28,955 nucleotides of DNA from a virus. The position numbers and the translations under genes are program-made. The stretch's first letter is position 1; each line of letters begins with the position of its first letter. The DNA is taken from positions 1 through 28,955 of IMG/VR virus record IMGVR_UViG_3300034102_000924; one strand, written 5' to 3'. The notes under the pieces are model-generated. The model was not told the origin of the DNA. It saw only the letters and a list, made by a program, of their open reading frames with translations, and searched no databases. Below, in pieces: positions 1-7,234 of the stretch.

Positions 1-1556
1 TTCTTGATCTCGGTGGCGCCGGCCTCGAGCTGAGTGCTCTTCTCAAGAGCGTGGAATAGCTCATGGCCGAGCGTGTAGAGCGGGCCGTCGCCGGTTCCTT
101 TGCCGATGATGTCGGCGTTGATAACCACCGCAGGCCGGCCACCTTTGTTCTCAACCTGCACGCCCCGGGCGTTGATTTTGTAGCGCTTGGCGAAGTCTTC
201 GCTGGAAAGATACTCCACCTCGACGTCTCCGAACTTACCTCGGACAAGGCCCTGCAAGTCCATCAGACTGGATGCCGCATCCACACCGTGCTTATCACGC
301 AACTGTTGAAACAGCGCCTTGGTCGTAGGATCCTGCTGCCCGTCGATGAATCGACCCAGGTCGCCTGCCCGGGCTTCCTTGGCAGCAGCACCGGTGAGCT
401 TCTGGTATGCACGCCCACCGAGAGCACCGGCTGCACCTTGCACACCGCCAGACCCAAGGCCGGCAGCCGCCCCCTCTTCGCCACCGGACAAAAACCCTAA
501 GCCTGTACCAATCGCTGCACCTTCAATTCCTCCGGCAAGCCCCCTAAGTGAGGCATCGACCGCGGCATCGCCACCGTACTGCCCGATCACTCCGAGCATC
601 CGCTGGCGCATATTCGCACCTGGGGCAGCCCCAATAGCCTCCAAAGGACCAATGCGGGAGGGCTGTGTCATCAGGTTCTCGCCTGCCCGGGCCAATGCCT
701 CACCGGCCTCCCGCGCAGTACGGATGCCGGCAGGGATTGCTGCAAAGGCAGCAGCCTCCGGGGCAATGCCAAGGGCACCTGCAATGCCGGCGGTTGAGGC
801 AACGCTACGGAGCGCTTCTGGGGTCGTTCCTATGGTTTCCGCAGCAATACGCTCGGCAGCACCTGCGAAGCGTTCCAGAGGCCTTGCAGCGCCAGCAACA
901 GCACGTCCGGTGAGTTGAGCGCCTTTGCCGACTGCACGAGTGGCTAGTTTGCTGGCACCGAGTATTTCTCCAACGCCAGGAACGAACAGCGTCGGGTCAA
1001 GGATCATCGAGACGCCTTGGACGTACTCGGGGTTGGTGTACTCGGGAGGGACAATGATGCCTTCCTCGCCTCGCTCAAGTCGGGCGGAGGTGATTCCGAA
1101 TTGACGGGCATCAAGGAACTGGTTGTAGCGAGATTCTGGGGTTCCAGTGCCTGCCACTAGATCCTTGAACTTGAAGAGCGGTGAGGATGGATCCTGAGAT
1201 TGCGCGGCCAGGCCGTAGAGCTGGCGAGTGCCCTGGGCAAAGCCTTCGATGTAGTTGAGAGGATTGGCAGCAGCGCCTTGAGCGCCTTCAGAAACAGCTC
1301 CTCCAATCATCCCGATGGCAGCATCGGCAGCCTGTGCGGCGGTGGTGATCCAGTCGACCTGCTTGGCCTTGGAGTACTCCTCGAACTTCAGGTAGTCACT
1401 CTTGGTTGGAGTGAATGAAGGATCCTGCATCGCACCGGCAATATCCTCGCCGGTAAAAGGGAATGCCTTTTCGATTTCAATTTGCGCCTGTTGCAAAGAA
1501 ACGCCGTCCGGTACTTCGACAACGCCGTGACCGGGGACTTCAACAGTGTATGGCAT
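1..1556 (-). CDS. Large virion/ejection-type protein with HExxH metallopeptidase motif (3' end cut by window)
   Basis: The reading frame stays open from an ATG at 1556 to the left edge, giving at least 518 residues. The ATG shares one base with the TAA of the preceding gene (TAATG), which fixes the start. Long Ala/Gly-rich stretches with GxxxG-like spacing fill residues ~50-90 and ~230-440, as in large phage internal virion or ejection proteins that contact membranes. Near residue 498 the sequence TLGHELFHALE contains HExxH, the zinc-binding signature of zincin metallopeptidases; the third zinc ligand and any further domains lie beyond the edge. It closes a run of ejection-type genes, so it is probably packaged. 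The HExxH could act on peptidoglycan peptides, on a host protein or on virion proteins. Phage-structural context is fairly sure; the enzymatic role is inferred from the motif alone. Confidence 0.7.
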   Translation of the reverse strand, partial: MPYTVEVPGHGVVEVPDGVSLQQAQIEIEKAFPFTGEDIAGAMQDPSFTPTKSDYLKFEEYSKAKQVDWITTAAQAADAAIGMIGGAVSEGAQGAAANPLNYIEGFAQGTRQLYGLAAQSQDPSSPLFKFKDLVAGTGTPESRYNQFLDARQFGITSARLERGEEGIIVPPEYTNPEYVQGVSMILDPTLFVPGVGEILGASKLATRAVGKGAQLTGRAVAGAARPLERFAGAAERIAAETIGTTPEALRSVASTAGIAGALGIAPEAAAFAAIPAGIRTAREAGEALARAGENLMTQPSRIGPLEAIGAAPGANMRQRMLGVIGQYGGDAAVDASLRGLAGGIEGAAIGTGLGFLSGGEEGAAAGLGSGGVQGAAGALGGRAYQKLTGAAAKEARAGDLGRFIDGQQDPTTKALFQQLRDKHGVDAASSLMDLQGLVRGKFGDVEVEYLSSEDFAKRYKINARGVQVENKGGRPAVVINADIIGKGTGDGPLYTLGHELFHALEKSTQLEAGATEIK

Positions 1557-3211
1557 TACTGGATGGGTTGGATTCCTTTACCAATGACGAGTTTGAAATT
1601 ACCACTAGAAGCGCCGGTGACAGGCTGTGTCTGCGCTCTAATCGTCTCAAGGCCAATGGCCTTTGCCTTTGATTCAATAGCCCTTGCCGACTTCTGAAGC
1701 ATGGTTTCAAAAGCCTGAATGTTCGACTTCTTTAGCGAAAAGATAGCAGTCGGATCAGGAATAACGCTGTTTAATAGCTTGAAGTCTTCAGGTGTTATAG
1801 TTCCTGGTCCAATGATGTTAATTCGCTCAACTCCGCGAAGACCAGAAACCAACGAGTTGGCCTTCGTTCTTATTTCAGGAGTCTGCTGCATGGCTGTACC
1901 CATCTTTGCAATATCCAATAGATCTGAAATTGCCTTCCGGCTTTCAAGGACGCTGGAATATTGGTCTCGGAATTTTGCGGCTTCTGCTTCAGTGGGAGCA
2001 GTACCTCGGAACTCAGGGAAGTCTACGGTCAAGCCCTTGACCTTTAAGATATCACTAATGTTGGTTTGTTGAGCAGGAACGAACTGCTCCTTGTCACCAA
2101 AACGAATAACAGATCCAAGATTACCAACATTCTCAACCCGAGTTGGTTTCTGCCTATCAAGCATAGACATGATTTGAGGAACCATAGCAATGGTCTCAGG
2201 TTTAGCTCCCTGATTTACAAGGTACTGCATTATCTTCTGAGACTGCTGCTCGTAGGGTATCTGGCGTTCAGATGTAACAGGCACCTGCTTAGTCGTCTCA
2301 AAACTGGTCATACCTTGATTTTCAACCGTGGTCGGCTTGAAAAGGTCAGACTTCACTGGTGTTCCAAGTTGATCTGCAAACCCAGCACCAAGCACCGATT
2401 CCCATGTCTGAGGAATAGGCGGCGTAGGTTGAGTGCCAGGCAATCCTTGCGGACGCATAAATTGAGGCTGCTGCATCGGCCTAAATTCAGGAACCGGCTC
2501 AGTGTAGTAGCGTTCAGGTCTAACCTGTTCGGTTTGTGCAGGAACAGCAAACGGTCCTTCAGGCGGGTATTGAACCGATACTGGCTGAGAAACCTGCTCA
2601 GTGATCGTTTCAGACTGAGGCTGCCCCATCCCGTATTGAATAGCGCCGCTTAGGATCTCCTTCTGCTTACGTGCTGAAATAATGTCTTCCAACTCAAACC
2701 GGCCCTTCTGCAACTGCTGCCTAGCCGCCGCATCGCGCACCTCGTTGGACTGATCGTTCCGATACTGGGTCAGCACCATTGCAGCATCACCAAGCGCTGC
2801 CTTTTTCTTGGCCAGGCTCATGTCTAGGAACTTGTCTCCGAGCACTCCTGAGAACTTGTTGAGCATCTCACGGTCGGCCATGACCTTTTGGGTGTACCGA
2901 GGGATATCCTGCTCGGTGACGCCTTCAGGCAACGATCCGGTGTCCATGTACTGCTGGATGGCAAGATACTTGGGATCAGAGGCCAACTGCTGCTGCACCA
3001 TTCCTGCAAGCGTGTCGCGGGTCTGATTCGCGGTCTCGGTCGCATCCTTCTTGGTGCGGTACTGCTCAATGGCCTTCCCGATATTCTGGCCCATCGAAGC
3101 AATGCCCATCGCCAGGTTGCGACCGGGAGCCGTAGCCGCCTCCATGTAGCCCGGAGGTAGGGTGGCCACTTGTTGGCCTGTGTAGGGTGTAGAGTAGCTG
3201 TAAGTGGCCAT
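1556..3211 (-). CDS. Probable internal virion / DNA-ejection protein, 551 aa
   Basis: I do not recognise a named family. The N-terminus is rich in Tyr, Thr and Pro, followed by a charged helical region (about residues 45-190) with many Lys, Arg, Gln and Ala and coiled-coil character. A low-complexity Gln/Pro-rich linker covers roughly 195-290, and a second helical region ends the protein. No signal peptide or catalytic motif is visible. This helical / disordered / helical layout, next to two other Ala/Gln-rich proteins and downstream of the tail tube genes, is typical of podovirus ejection proteins. The start is two bases after the stop of the 144-aa gene (TAGTTATG), and the stop overlaps the next ATG. 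By eye the DNA is more AT-rich below ~2650 than above it. Confidence 0.7.
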   Translation of the reverse strand: MATYSYSTPYTGQQVATLPPGYMEAATAPGRNLAMGIASMGQNIGKAIEQYRTKKDATETANQTRDTLAGMVQQQLASDPKYLAIQQYMDTGSLPEGVTEQDIPRYTQKVMADREMLNKFSGVLGDKFLDMSLAKKKAALGDAAMVLTQYRNDQSNEVRDAAARQQLQKGRFELEDIISARKQKEILSGAIQYGMGQPQSETITEQVSQPVSVQYPPEGPFAVPAQTEQVRPERYYTEPVPEFRPMQQPQFMRPQGLPGTQPTPPIPQTWESVLGAGFADQLGTPVKSDLFKPTTVENQGMTSFETTKQVPVTSERQIPYEQQSQKIMQYLVNQGAKPETIAMVPQIMSMLDRQKPTRVENVGNLGSVIRFGDKEQFVPAQQTNISDILKVKGLTVDFPEFRGTAPTEAEAAKFRDQYSSVLESRKAISDLLDIAKMGTAMQQTPEIRTKANSLVSGLRGVERINIIGPGTITPEDFKLLNSVIPDPTAIFSLKKSNIQAFETMLQKSARAIESKAKAIGLETIRAQTQPVTGASSGNFKLVIGKGIQPIQ

Positions 3212-3213
3212 AA

Positions 3214-3648
3214 CTATGAGTGCTGTGAATGGTATGCTGCCTCGCGAAGACTTAGGCTGATGGCTCGCATCCTTGAGTATCCTCCAAGGATCCAGGCCAC
3301 CTGCAAAACCATGTCGTTACCGCAGCAACGAATAACATCGGAAATACGAGCCTTCCATTCGATATCTGATTTTTCCCAAGCCACAGAGTCGGCGTAGGTG
3401 CTCGTTACTTGGGCAACCATAGGTGCCAACCTGATACCGTGCTCAATGTAGAACGGCATCGAGTACAGTGAATTGGCCTGTATCAGCAGGTCCAACATCG
3501 ACTCGGTGTTGAGCACAACGTCCCCGTCAACTAGGTCATCAATGGCGTGACAGTAGAAGTGCCAGGCAGCAAGCCATTGGCGTGCAGCTTCGCTCCCTGC
3601 CGTTGCTTCGGCATAGATGGATCCGATGTCTTTGATTTCAGCAGGCAT
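3214..3648 (-). CDS. Small helical protein with DDxxDxD motif, last gene of a three-gene cassette
   Basis: A 144-aa protein of mostly helical composition. Residues 30-43 read HFYCHAIDDLVDGD. The DDxxD within it resembles the metal-binding aspartate motif of class I isoprenoid synthases such as squalene/phytoene synthases. However, those enzymes are about twice this length and carry a second conserved motif that I cannot find, so isoprenoid chemistry is only a thought. The start overlaps the end of the glycosyltransferase gene by 11 bases, which suggests coupled translation and a joint function with it and with the cupin gene before it. The C-terminal half contains two adjacent cysteines (RCCGN) and conserved-looking aromatic residues. 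I believe proteins like this recur in uncultured phage genomes beside a similar glycosyltransferase, but I could not check this. Confidence 0.6.
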   Translation of the reverse strand: MPAEIKDIGSIYAEATAGSEAARQWLAAWHFYCHAIDDLVDGDVVLNTESMLDLLIQANSLYSMPFYIEHGIRLAPMVAQVTSTYADSVAWEKSDIEWKARISDVIRCCGNDMVLQVAWILGGYSRMRAISLSLREAAYHSQHS

Positions 3649-4372
3649 TTCTTTTGTAAAATTCGTTTTGCATCGACCTCAGTCCTTTTGCCGCATTCTG
3701 ATCGTTGAACACAGACTTATGCAGACCACTCATCCCGGGCATGGATGACTCAATGAGATCAACCCACGTCCCGCAGTGCAGATGGTCGAAGGAAGCAATC
3801 TGATCAGCGGTAAAGAACGTCCCTCCTATCGCGCTGTAGAGGAGCGCCAGGGTGTCGTAGAACGTGTTCCCGAATGGGGTAGGCGTGACCAGCGGATAGA
3901 ACAGGTTCACCTTCGGAGTGAACACCGAGTTGGGGCACATCAAATCCCATCGTGCGATGCGTTTGCGAACCAGCGACGGGTTGATGTACAGCAGGCAGGT
4001 GTGCAGCCGTTCCATCGTCAAACACCTTGAGAAGGGATCCCTGAACCTTGGCGTCAATGTCCCGACAATGTGGGAGCCGATGAGGTTGCTTTGATCGAAC
4101 TTCTTCCAGAAAACCATGTCGGTGTCGCAGATGAAGAACGGCTCGTTCTCCATGGCAACCAAGGATTCAATCCACTTGTGATGGATGGTTTCAACCTGAA
4201 CCACCGTACACCCCACTGCAGCCTCTCGGATGGCCTCTACAGCCTCCGGGATGGCGTTGATGTAGACAGTGACCTTTGCGTTAGGAAAGCCTGTGCGCAG
4301 GGTTTTGAATACAAGCGTGGCTGCCGGCAGCAACTCCAGCTTCCTGCACGTCGCAAGGATTTTGACGTTCAT
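3638..4372 (-). CDS. GT-A fold glycosyltransferase-like protein
   Basis: A 244-aa protein. The N-terminus (VKILATCRKLELLPAATLVF) has the beta-strand/helix start of a nucleotide-sugar-binding Rossmann-like fold. Residues 78-88 read EPFFICDTDMV, a hydrophobic strand ending in DxD (D83/D85), the divalent-metal and nucleotide-sugar site of GT-A glycosyltransferases. It would be soluble: no signal peptide or membrane helix is seen. It starts with an ATGA overlap on the cupin gene and overlaps the DDxxD gene by 11 bases, so the three are translated together. Its place among virion genes suggests sugar decoration of a virion protein or of the host surface; the acceptor is unknown. A nucleotide-sugar-binding role without transfer is possible. 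Confidence 0.7.
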   Translation of the reverse strand: MNVKILATCRKLELLPAATLVFKTLRTGFPNAKVTVYINAIPEAVEAIREAAVGCTVVQVETIHHKWIESLVAMENEPFFICDTDMVFWKKFDQSNLIGSHIVGTLTPRFRDPFSRCLTMERLHTCLLYINPSLVRKRIARWDLMCPNSVFTPKVNLFYPLVTPTPFGNTFYDTLALLYSAIGGTFFTADQIASFDHLHCGTWVDLIESSMPGMSGLHKSVFNDQNAAKGLRSMQNEFYKRNAC

Positions 4373-4695
4373 TGATGGAAGTCAATTGCAGCAGATGTTG
4401 GACGGGATTGCCACCGTTCAAGGTTCAGGAACACCGAGAAAGTGTCTGCCACCGCTGAATGACTCACACCGGCAGGCACCGGCCTCGACCAGCCACAGTG
4501 CCAGGTGCTGACACTCTTGGACTTGTCGCCCATCGTCCAACGCATCCTCCCCAGGACATGGATGATCCGGGAGCGGAATGACTGGTGTGTGTGCGAAGGA
4601 ATGACTTCTCCAGCAGGGCAGCACCAGGCCTCAAGCTGCCAGGAGCCAACCCGAAACAGCCTGATTCCAACACAACGCTGGAATCGATGGATCAC
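4369..4695 (-). CDS. Small cupin-fold protein
   Basis: A 108-aa protein. Residues 29-37 read GEVIPSHTH, matching cupin motif 1 G(X)5HXH with H35 and H37 as metal ligands. Residues 74-79 read PAGVSH, matching the PxG(X)2H core of motif 2 with H79 as the likely third ligand. The spacing of about 40 residues and the total length suit a single-domain cupin. Cupins bind a metal and act on small molecules or sugars, for example as isomerases, epimerases or dioxygenases. With a glycosyltransferase gene directly after it, a sugar-related role is plausible but inferred. The start is GTG at 4695, chosen because it forms a GTGA overlap with the upstream stop. The stop overlaps the glycosyltransferase ATG. 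Confidence 0.7.
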   Translation of the reverse strand: MIHRFQRCVGIRLFRVGSWQLEAWCCPAGEVIPSHTHQSFRSRIIHVLGRMRWTMGDKSKSVSTWHCGWSRPVPAGVSHSAVADTFSVFLNLERWQSRPTSAAIDFHQ

Positions 4696-5132
4696 AAGGA
4701 TTTACCGTATCGAACAATGCCAGCGCCGGCGTCCCTGGCAATTGCAGCCATGCCAGCTCCGGTGTCTTTGAGGCCGCTTACGGCTGCATTTCCGGTTTGA
4801 TAAATCAGACCAGGTTTACCTTCTGGATTCTTTTCATCCTTTGGAGATCCAAAGAGTGATTCACGAAAATCTTGTTTCATTTGATCACGCTGCTCATACA
4901 ACCCAGACTTAAACTTCAGAGCATCGTCGATCATCGTATCATCTAAACCGAGATCCTTGAGGCGACGGCGCTGGGCTTCCACTTCCCCCACGGTGTTGGC
5001 TCCGTTAGGCATCTGTGCGCCGTAACCGGTGCCAGACATCATCGGAGGCATTGGAGGTGCGAACTGGGACATCCCGCCGCCCATGCCGTATGGGTTGCCT
5101 TGCTGAAGAGCTCCTGGGTATCCGTAGATCAT
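4692..5132 (-). CDS. Small virion-associated protein with Gly/Met/Pro-rich N-terminus
   Basis: A 146-aa protein of no family I recognise. Residues 1-45 are rich in Gly, Met, Pro and Tyr and probably disordered. The middle (about 48-95) is a charged helical segment with a short QRRRLKDLG stretch. The end is Gly/Ala-rich (AAVSGLKDTGAGMAAIARDA) and could form an amphipathic or membrane-interacting helix. Its place between two ejection-type genes and the cupin cassette suggests a minor virion component. The start ATG overlaps the upstream stop (ATGA). The stop overlaps the GTG of the cupin gene. Confidence 0.6.
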   Translation of the reverse strand: MIYGYPGALQQGNPYGMGGGMSQFAPPMPPMMSGTGYGAQMPNGANTVGEVEAQRRRLKDLGLDDTMIDDALKFKSGLYEQRDQMKQDFRESLFGSPKDEKNPEGKPGLIYQTGNAAVSGLKDTGAGMAAIARDAGAGIVRYGKSL

Positions 5133-5914
5133 AATGCTGATAATCCTGCGCCAATCATTGAGGAAGTGTTTGCAGCCGTGGCAGTACGTGCAGCCAGTGT
5201 TGCTTGCTGGTTACCACCAATTAAGTTGGCGGCGTACTGCGACTCGGGGTTGAACAACTGCCCAGGATTGAAGCCCTGAGCCTGGCCAATGAAGCCTTGA
5301 CCAGCACCAAAGGCCTGGGACGGCCTGCCCAACACTTGTTGGAACACGTCACCGTACACACCTTGTGATGCTCCGAGGGCTCCCATGGCCTGCTGGGAGC
5401 GTTGCTGCTGCATTCCGGCTCCAGATAGCTGTGAGCGCACAGCCTCCTGCAGGCCGGCTGTCGGGCTTCCTGCGAGGCCTCGGGCAGCAAAGGAGCCTCG
5501 GGTCTGCTGTTCGACCTGGCGCTGTTGCTCGGGCGTCAGACGGGAGCCAGCGTTGAGACCGGATTGAGCCTGGGCGGTAAGACTGTCAGCCAGTGCTGCC
5601 TGTTGTGGCGAGGCAGCCTTGATGGCAGCACGCGCTTGGGGACCGAGAGTCCCAATGTCGGCAATGTCGCCGGCACGGGCACGAGATCGTGAGGCAGCCT
5701 CGGCCTCGCTCATAGCCGGCGATATTTGATCCCTGTAGAGCTGCAGCAACTCGGGAGTTGCCTGCTTCAGCATATCAATAGTTAGCGCCTGATACTTGGG
5801 CGCAAACTGTGCTTCAGCGGCGTATTTCTCCGGTGCCAAATCAATTTGGCTGCGGAGGGTGTCCCGGGTTTCCTGTGCGTAATCCCGTGGTGCTGGTGCG
5901 CTAACTGATCCCAT
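5129..5914 (-). CDS. Ala/Gln-rich internal virion-type protein, 261 aa
   Basis: The N-terminal ~70 residues (RDYAQETRDTLRSQIDLAPE onward) resemble the start of structural proteins that I recall from many uncultured podovirus-like phages, near the tail tube genes. The middle is an Ala/Gln/Arg-rich helix-prone region, and the C-terminal ~70 residues alternate Gly, Phe, Gln and Asn before an Ala/Thr-rich tail. This composition fits an ejection protein such as the T7 gp14/gp15 functional class, although I claim no homology to those. Upstream of the ATG lies AAGGTGG, a possible Shine-Dalgarno about 11 bases away. The start lies 14 bases inside the end of the acyltransferase-like gene. Confidence 0.65.
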   Translation of the reverse strand: MGSVSAPAPRDYAQETRDTLRSQIDLAPEKYAAEAQFAPKYQALTIDMLKQATPELLQLYRDQISPAMSEAEAASRSRARAGDIADIGTLGPQARAAIKAASPQQAALADSLTAQAQSGLNAGSRLTPEQQRQVEQQTRGSFAARGLAGSPTAGLQEAVRSQLSGAGMQQQRSQQAMGALGASQGVYGDVFQQVLGRPSQAFGAGQGFIGQAQGFNPGQLFNPESQYAANLIGGNQQATLAARTATAANTSSMIGAGLSAL

Positions 5915-6359
5915 ATTTTTTATTGGCCACCTTGTAGATCGGCATTGAGCCTTGCTTGTAGGTGGTTAGTTTACCGTTGCGATACCCGATAGCCGGGAGG
6001 ATTGCCGACTCCGGCCTGTCGTGAAAGAACTTAGCCGCCACCGCCATCGCGAATAGTGCGCAGTCGGCGGCGAACTGGTGCCAGTACCAATGGTCGCCAT
6101 TTGGATCGGACTTCTGCCAGGTCCACTCCTTAGGCTCTGGCCCCATCTGCCTCCAGCCTACCAGCACAGCGACAACGTGCTCGTCCTGCAGGGCTACCTT
6201 GAGCGTGCCCTGCTCGGCATGAAACATCACATAGTCTTCCACAGCCTCGCGGGTCCAGCCTTGGAAACTGTCCGGGAGCTTGTGCAGCAGGTAATCTGTG
6301 ATGAGGGGGATCAAGCGAAAATCTCTTGTAGTATTACCTGGGAGGTGGCGCGTGTACAA
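5901..6359 (-). CDS. GNAT/acyltransferase-like phage protein (tentative)
   Basis: A 152-aa protein whose strand/helix pattern suits a small acyltransferase: strands around residues 55-75 (TLKVALQDEHVVAVLVGWRQ), an aromatic stretch (GDHWYWHQFAAD), a long Ala-rich helix, then a basic C-terminus ending YKVANKKYGIS. The acetyl-CoA loop motif R/QxxGxG/A of GNAT enzymes is not evident, so the fold call is weak. From the ATG at 6359 the gene overlaps the fibre gene by 49 bases. A TTG at 6314 gives a TTGA overlap with the fibre stop, has a purine-rich CAAGAGA upstream, and matches the coupling style of this genome, so it may be the true start (137 aa). The job could be modification of a virion protein; unknown. 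Confidence 0.45.
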   Translation of the reverse strand: MYTRHLPGNTTRDFRLIPLITDYLLHKLPDSFQGWTREAVEDYVMFHAEQGTLKVALQDEHVVAVLVGWRQMGPEPKEWTWQKSDPNGDHWYWHQFAADCALFAMAVAAKFFHDRPESAILPAIGYRNGKLTTYKQGSMPIYKVANKKYGIS

Positions 6360-7231
6360 TTAGGCAAACTCGGAGGCGTTGGGCTTGAATCAGCATATGT
6401 TCTATTTAGATAAAATCCAGAAACTTGAGCAGTAGTTCCGTAGATTTTTAGTTTGTATGTAATAACACCAACAGATCCTGGTGAATCAAGAAATTGGATA
6501 CAATCATTAATTTGAGTTGCGTTATCCTGTTGATAACCTAATGCTTTTATTCCGTAAACACGATTACTTGGGCTTAAAGGAACGGCTAACTCTACGTCAG
6601 GTCCAGCTCCAATAGCTCTTGTAAGAATAAAGCAATTCTTAGAAGCACTGTTAAAAACTGAATATGAAATATTAAACGATACGAGTACCTTTGAATTTGC
6701 TGCCCGTGTTGTTATGGCTGTCGTAAGGTCGCTTATTGTTACTGCGTCTGCTCTTACGGCTTTTATTTCAACTCCTGATGAAGCACTAAGCACTGTATTT
6801 ATAGCAACATTTGGGCCGCTTAACTCTCCTGAGGAAAGCAGAAGGCCTGATCCGACAGTTAGTTCTGCTACACTAGTGCCGCCGCCTGCTCGTCCTAGCA
6901 AACGATTGTCGTTTGAAACATTCTGCATCTTTGCGTATGTAACAGCATCGTCTTTAATCGCAATCGTGGTAAGCGTGAACGCAAAGTCTGTCGATGCGTC
7001 CAACGCTACAGGGCTGTTGCTGGATCCAGATCCATTGCCGACAATTGTGGCGTTTGCTTGAGCCACTAAAGATGCGAGCGGAACCGATCCATTAGTGATT
7101 GATACAGACCCGCCATCTACCGTGCCGGTGACGTCGACACTGGGCGTGCCTAGCAGGTTGAGCGTGGACGCATCCAGCGTGGTGGAGGCTGAGACGGTTG
7201 TGCCTGGGGTGACTGTTACAAAGAGTGGCAT
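6311..7231 (-). CDS. Tail fibre / receptor-binding protein
   Basis: A 306-aa protein. The Thr/Ser/Val-rich N-terminus and the repeated short beta-like segments to about residue 75 are typical of phage tail-fibre attachment regions. The stretch around residues 100-115 (KMQNVSNDNRLLGRAGGG) is of a type I recall from many phage fibres. The C-terminal ~150 residues look like a compact beta-rich head (VLVSFNISYSVFN, ITYKLKIYGTTAQVSGFYL), the likely receptor-binding part. It starts three bases after the tail tubular B stop (TAACCTATG), as the fibre gene commonly follows that gene. The C-terminal half is clearly AT-richer than its neighbours, suggesting a swapped receptor-binding domain. Confidence 0.75.
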   Translation of the reverse strand: MPLFVTVTPGTTVSASTTLDASTLNLLGTPSVDVTGTVDGGSVSITNGSVPLASLVAQANATIVGNGSGSSNSPVALDASTDFAFTLTTIAIKDDAVTYAKMQNVSNDNRLLGRAGGGTSVAELTVGSGLLLSSGELSGPNVAINTVLSASSGVEIKAVRADAVTISDLTTAITTRAANSKVLVSFNISYSVFNSASKNCFILTRAIGAGPDVELAVPLSPSNRVYGIKALGYQQDNATQINDCIQFLDSPGSVGVITYKLKIYGTTAQVSGFYLNRTYADSSPTPPSLPNCTRATSQVILQEIFA

Positions 7232-7234
7232 AGG

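Noticed and set aside
319-918. 199-codon plus-strand frame rich in Ala and Pro
   Set aside because: It is antisense to the open minus-strand virion gene that carries the HExxH motif; the composition is what complementing Ala/Gly codons produces.
2066-2653. 195-codon plus-strand frame rich in Arg and Leu
   Set aside because: Antisense to the 551-aa virion gene; no ribosome-binding site and implausible composition.
3214-3648. Naming the 144-aa protein a terpene or phytoene synthase
   Set aside because: Only one aspartate motif matches, the length is about half of the family and the second metal-binding motif is missing.
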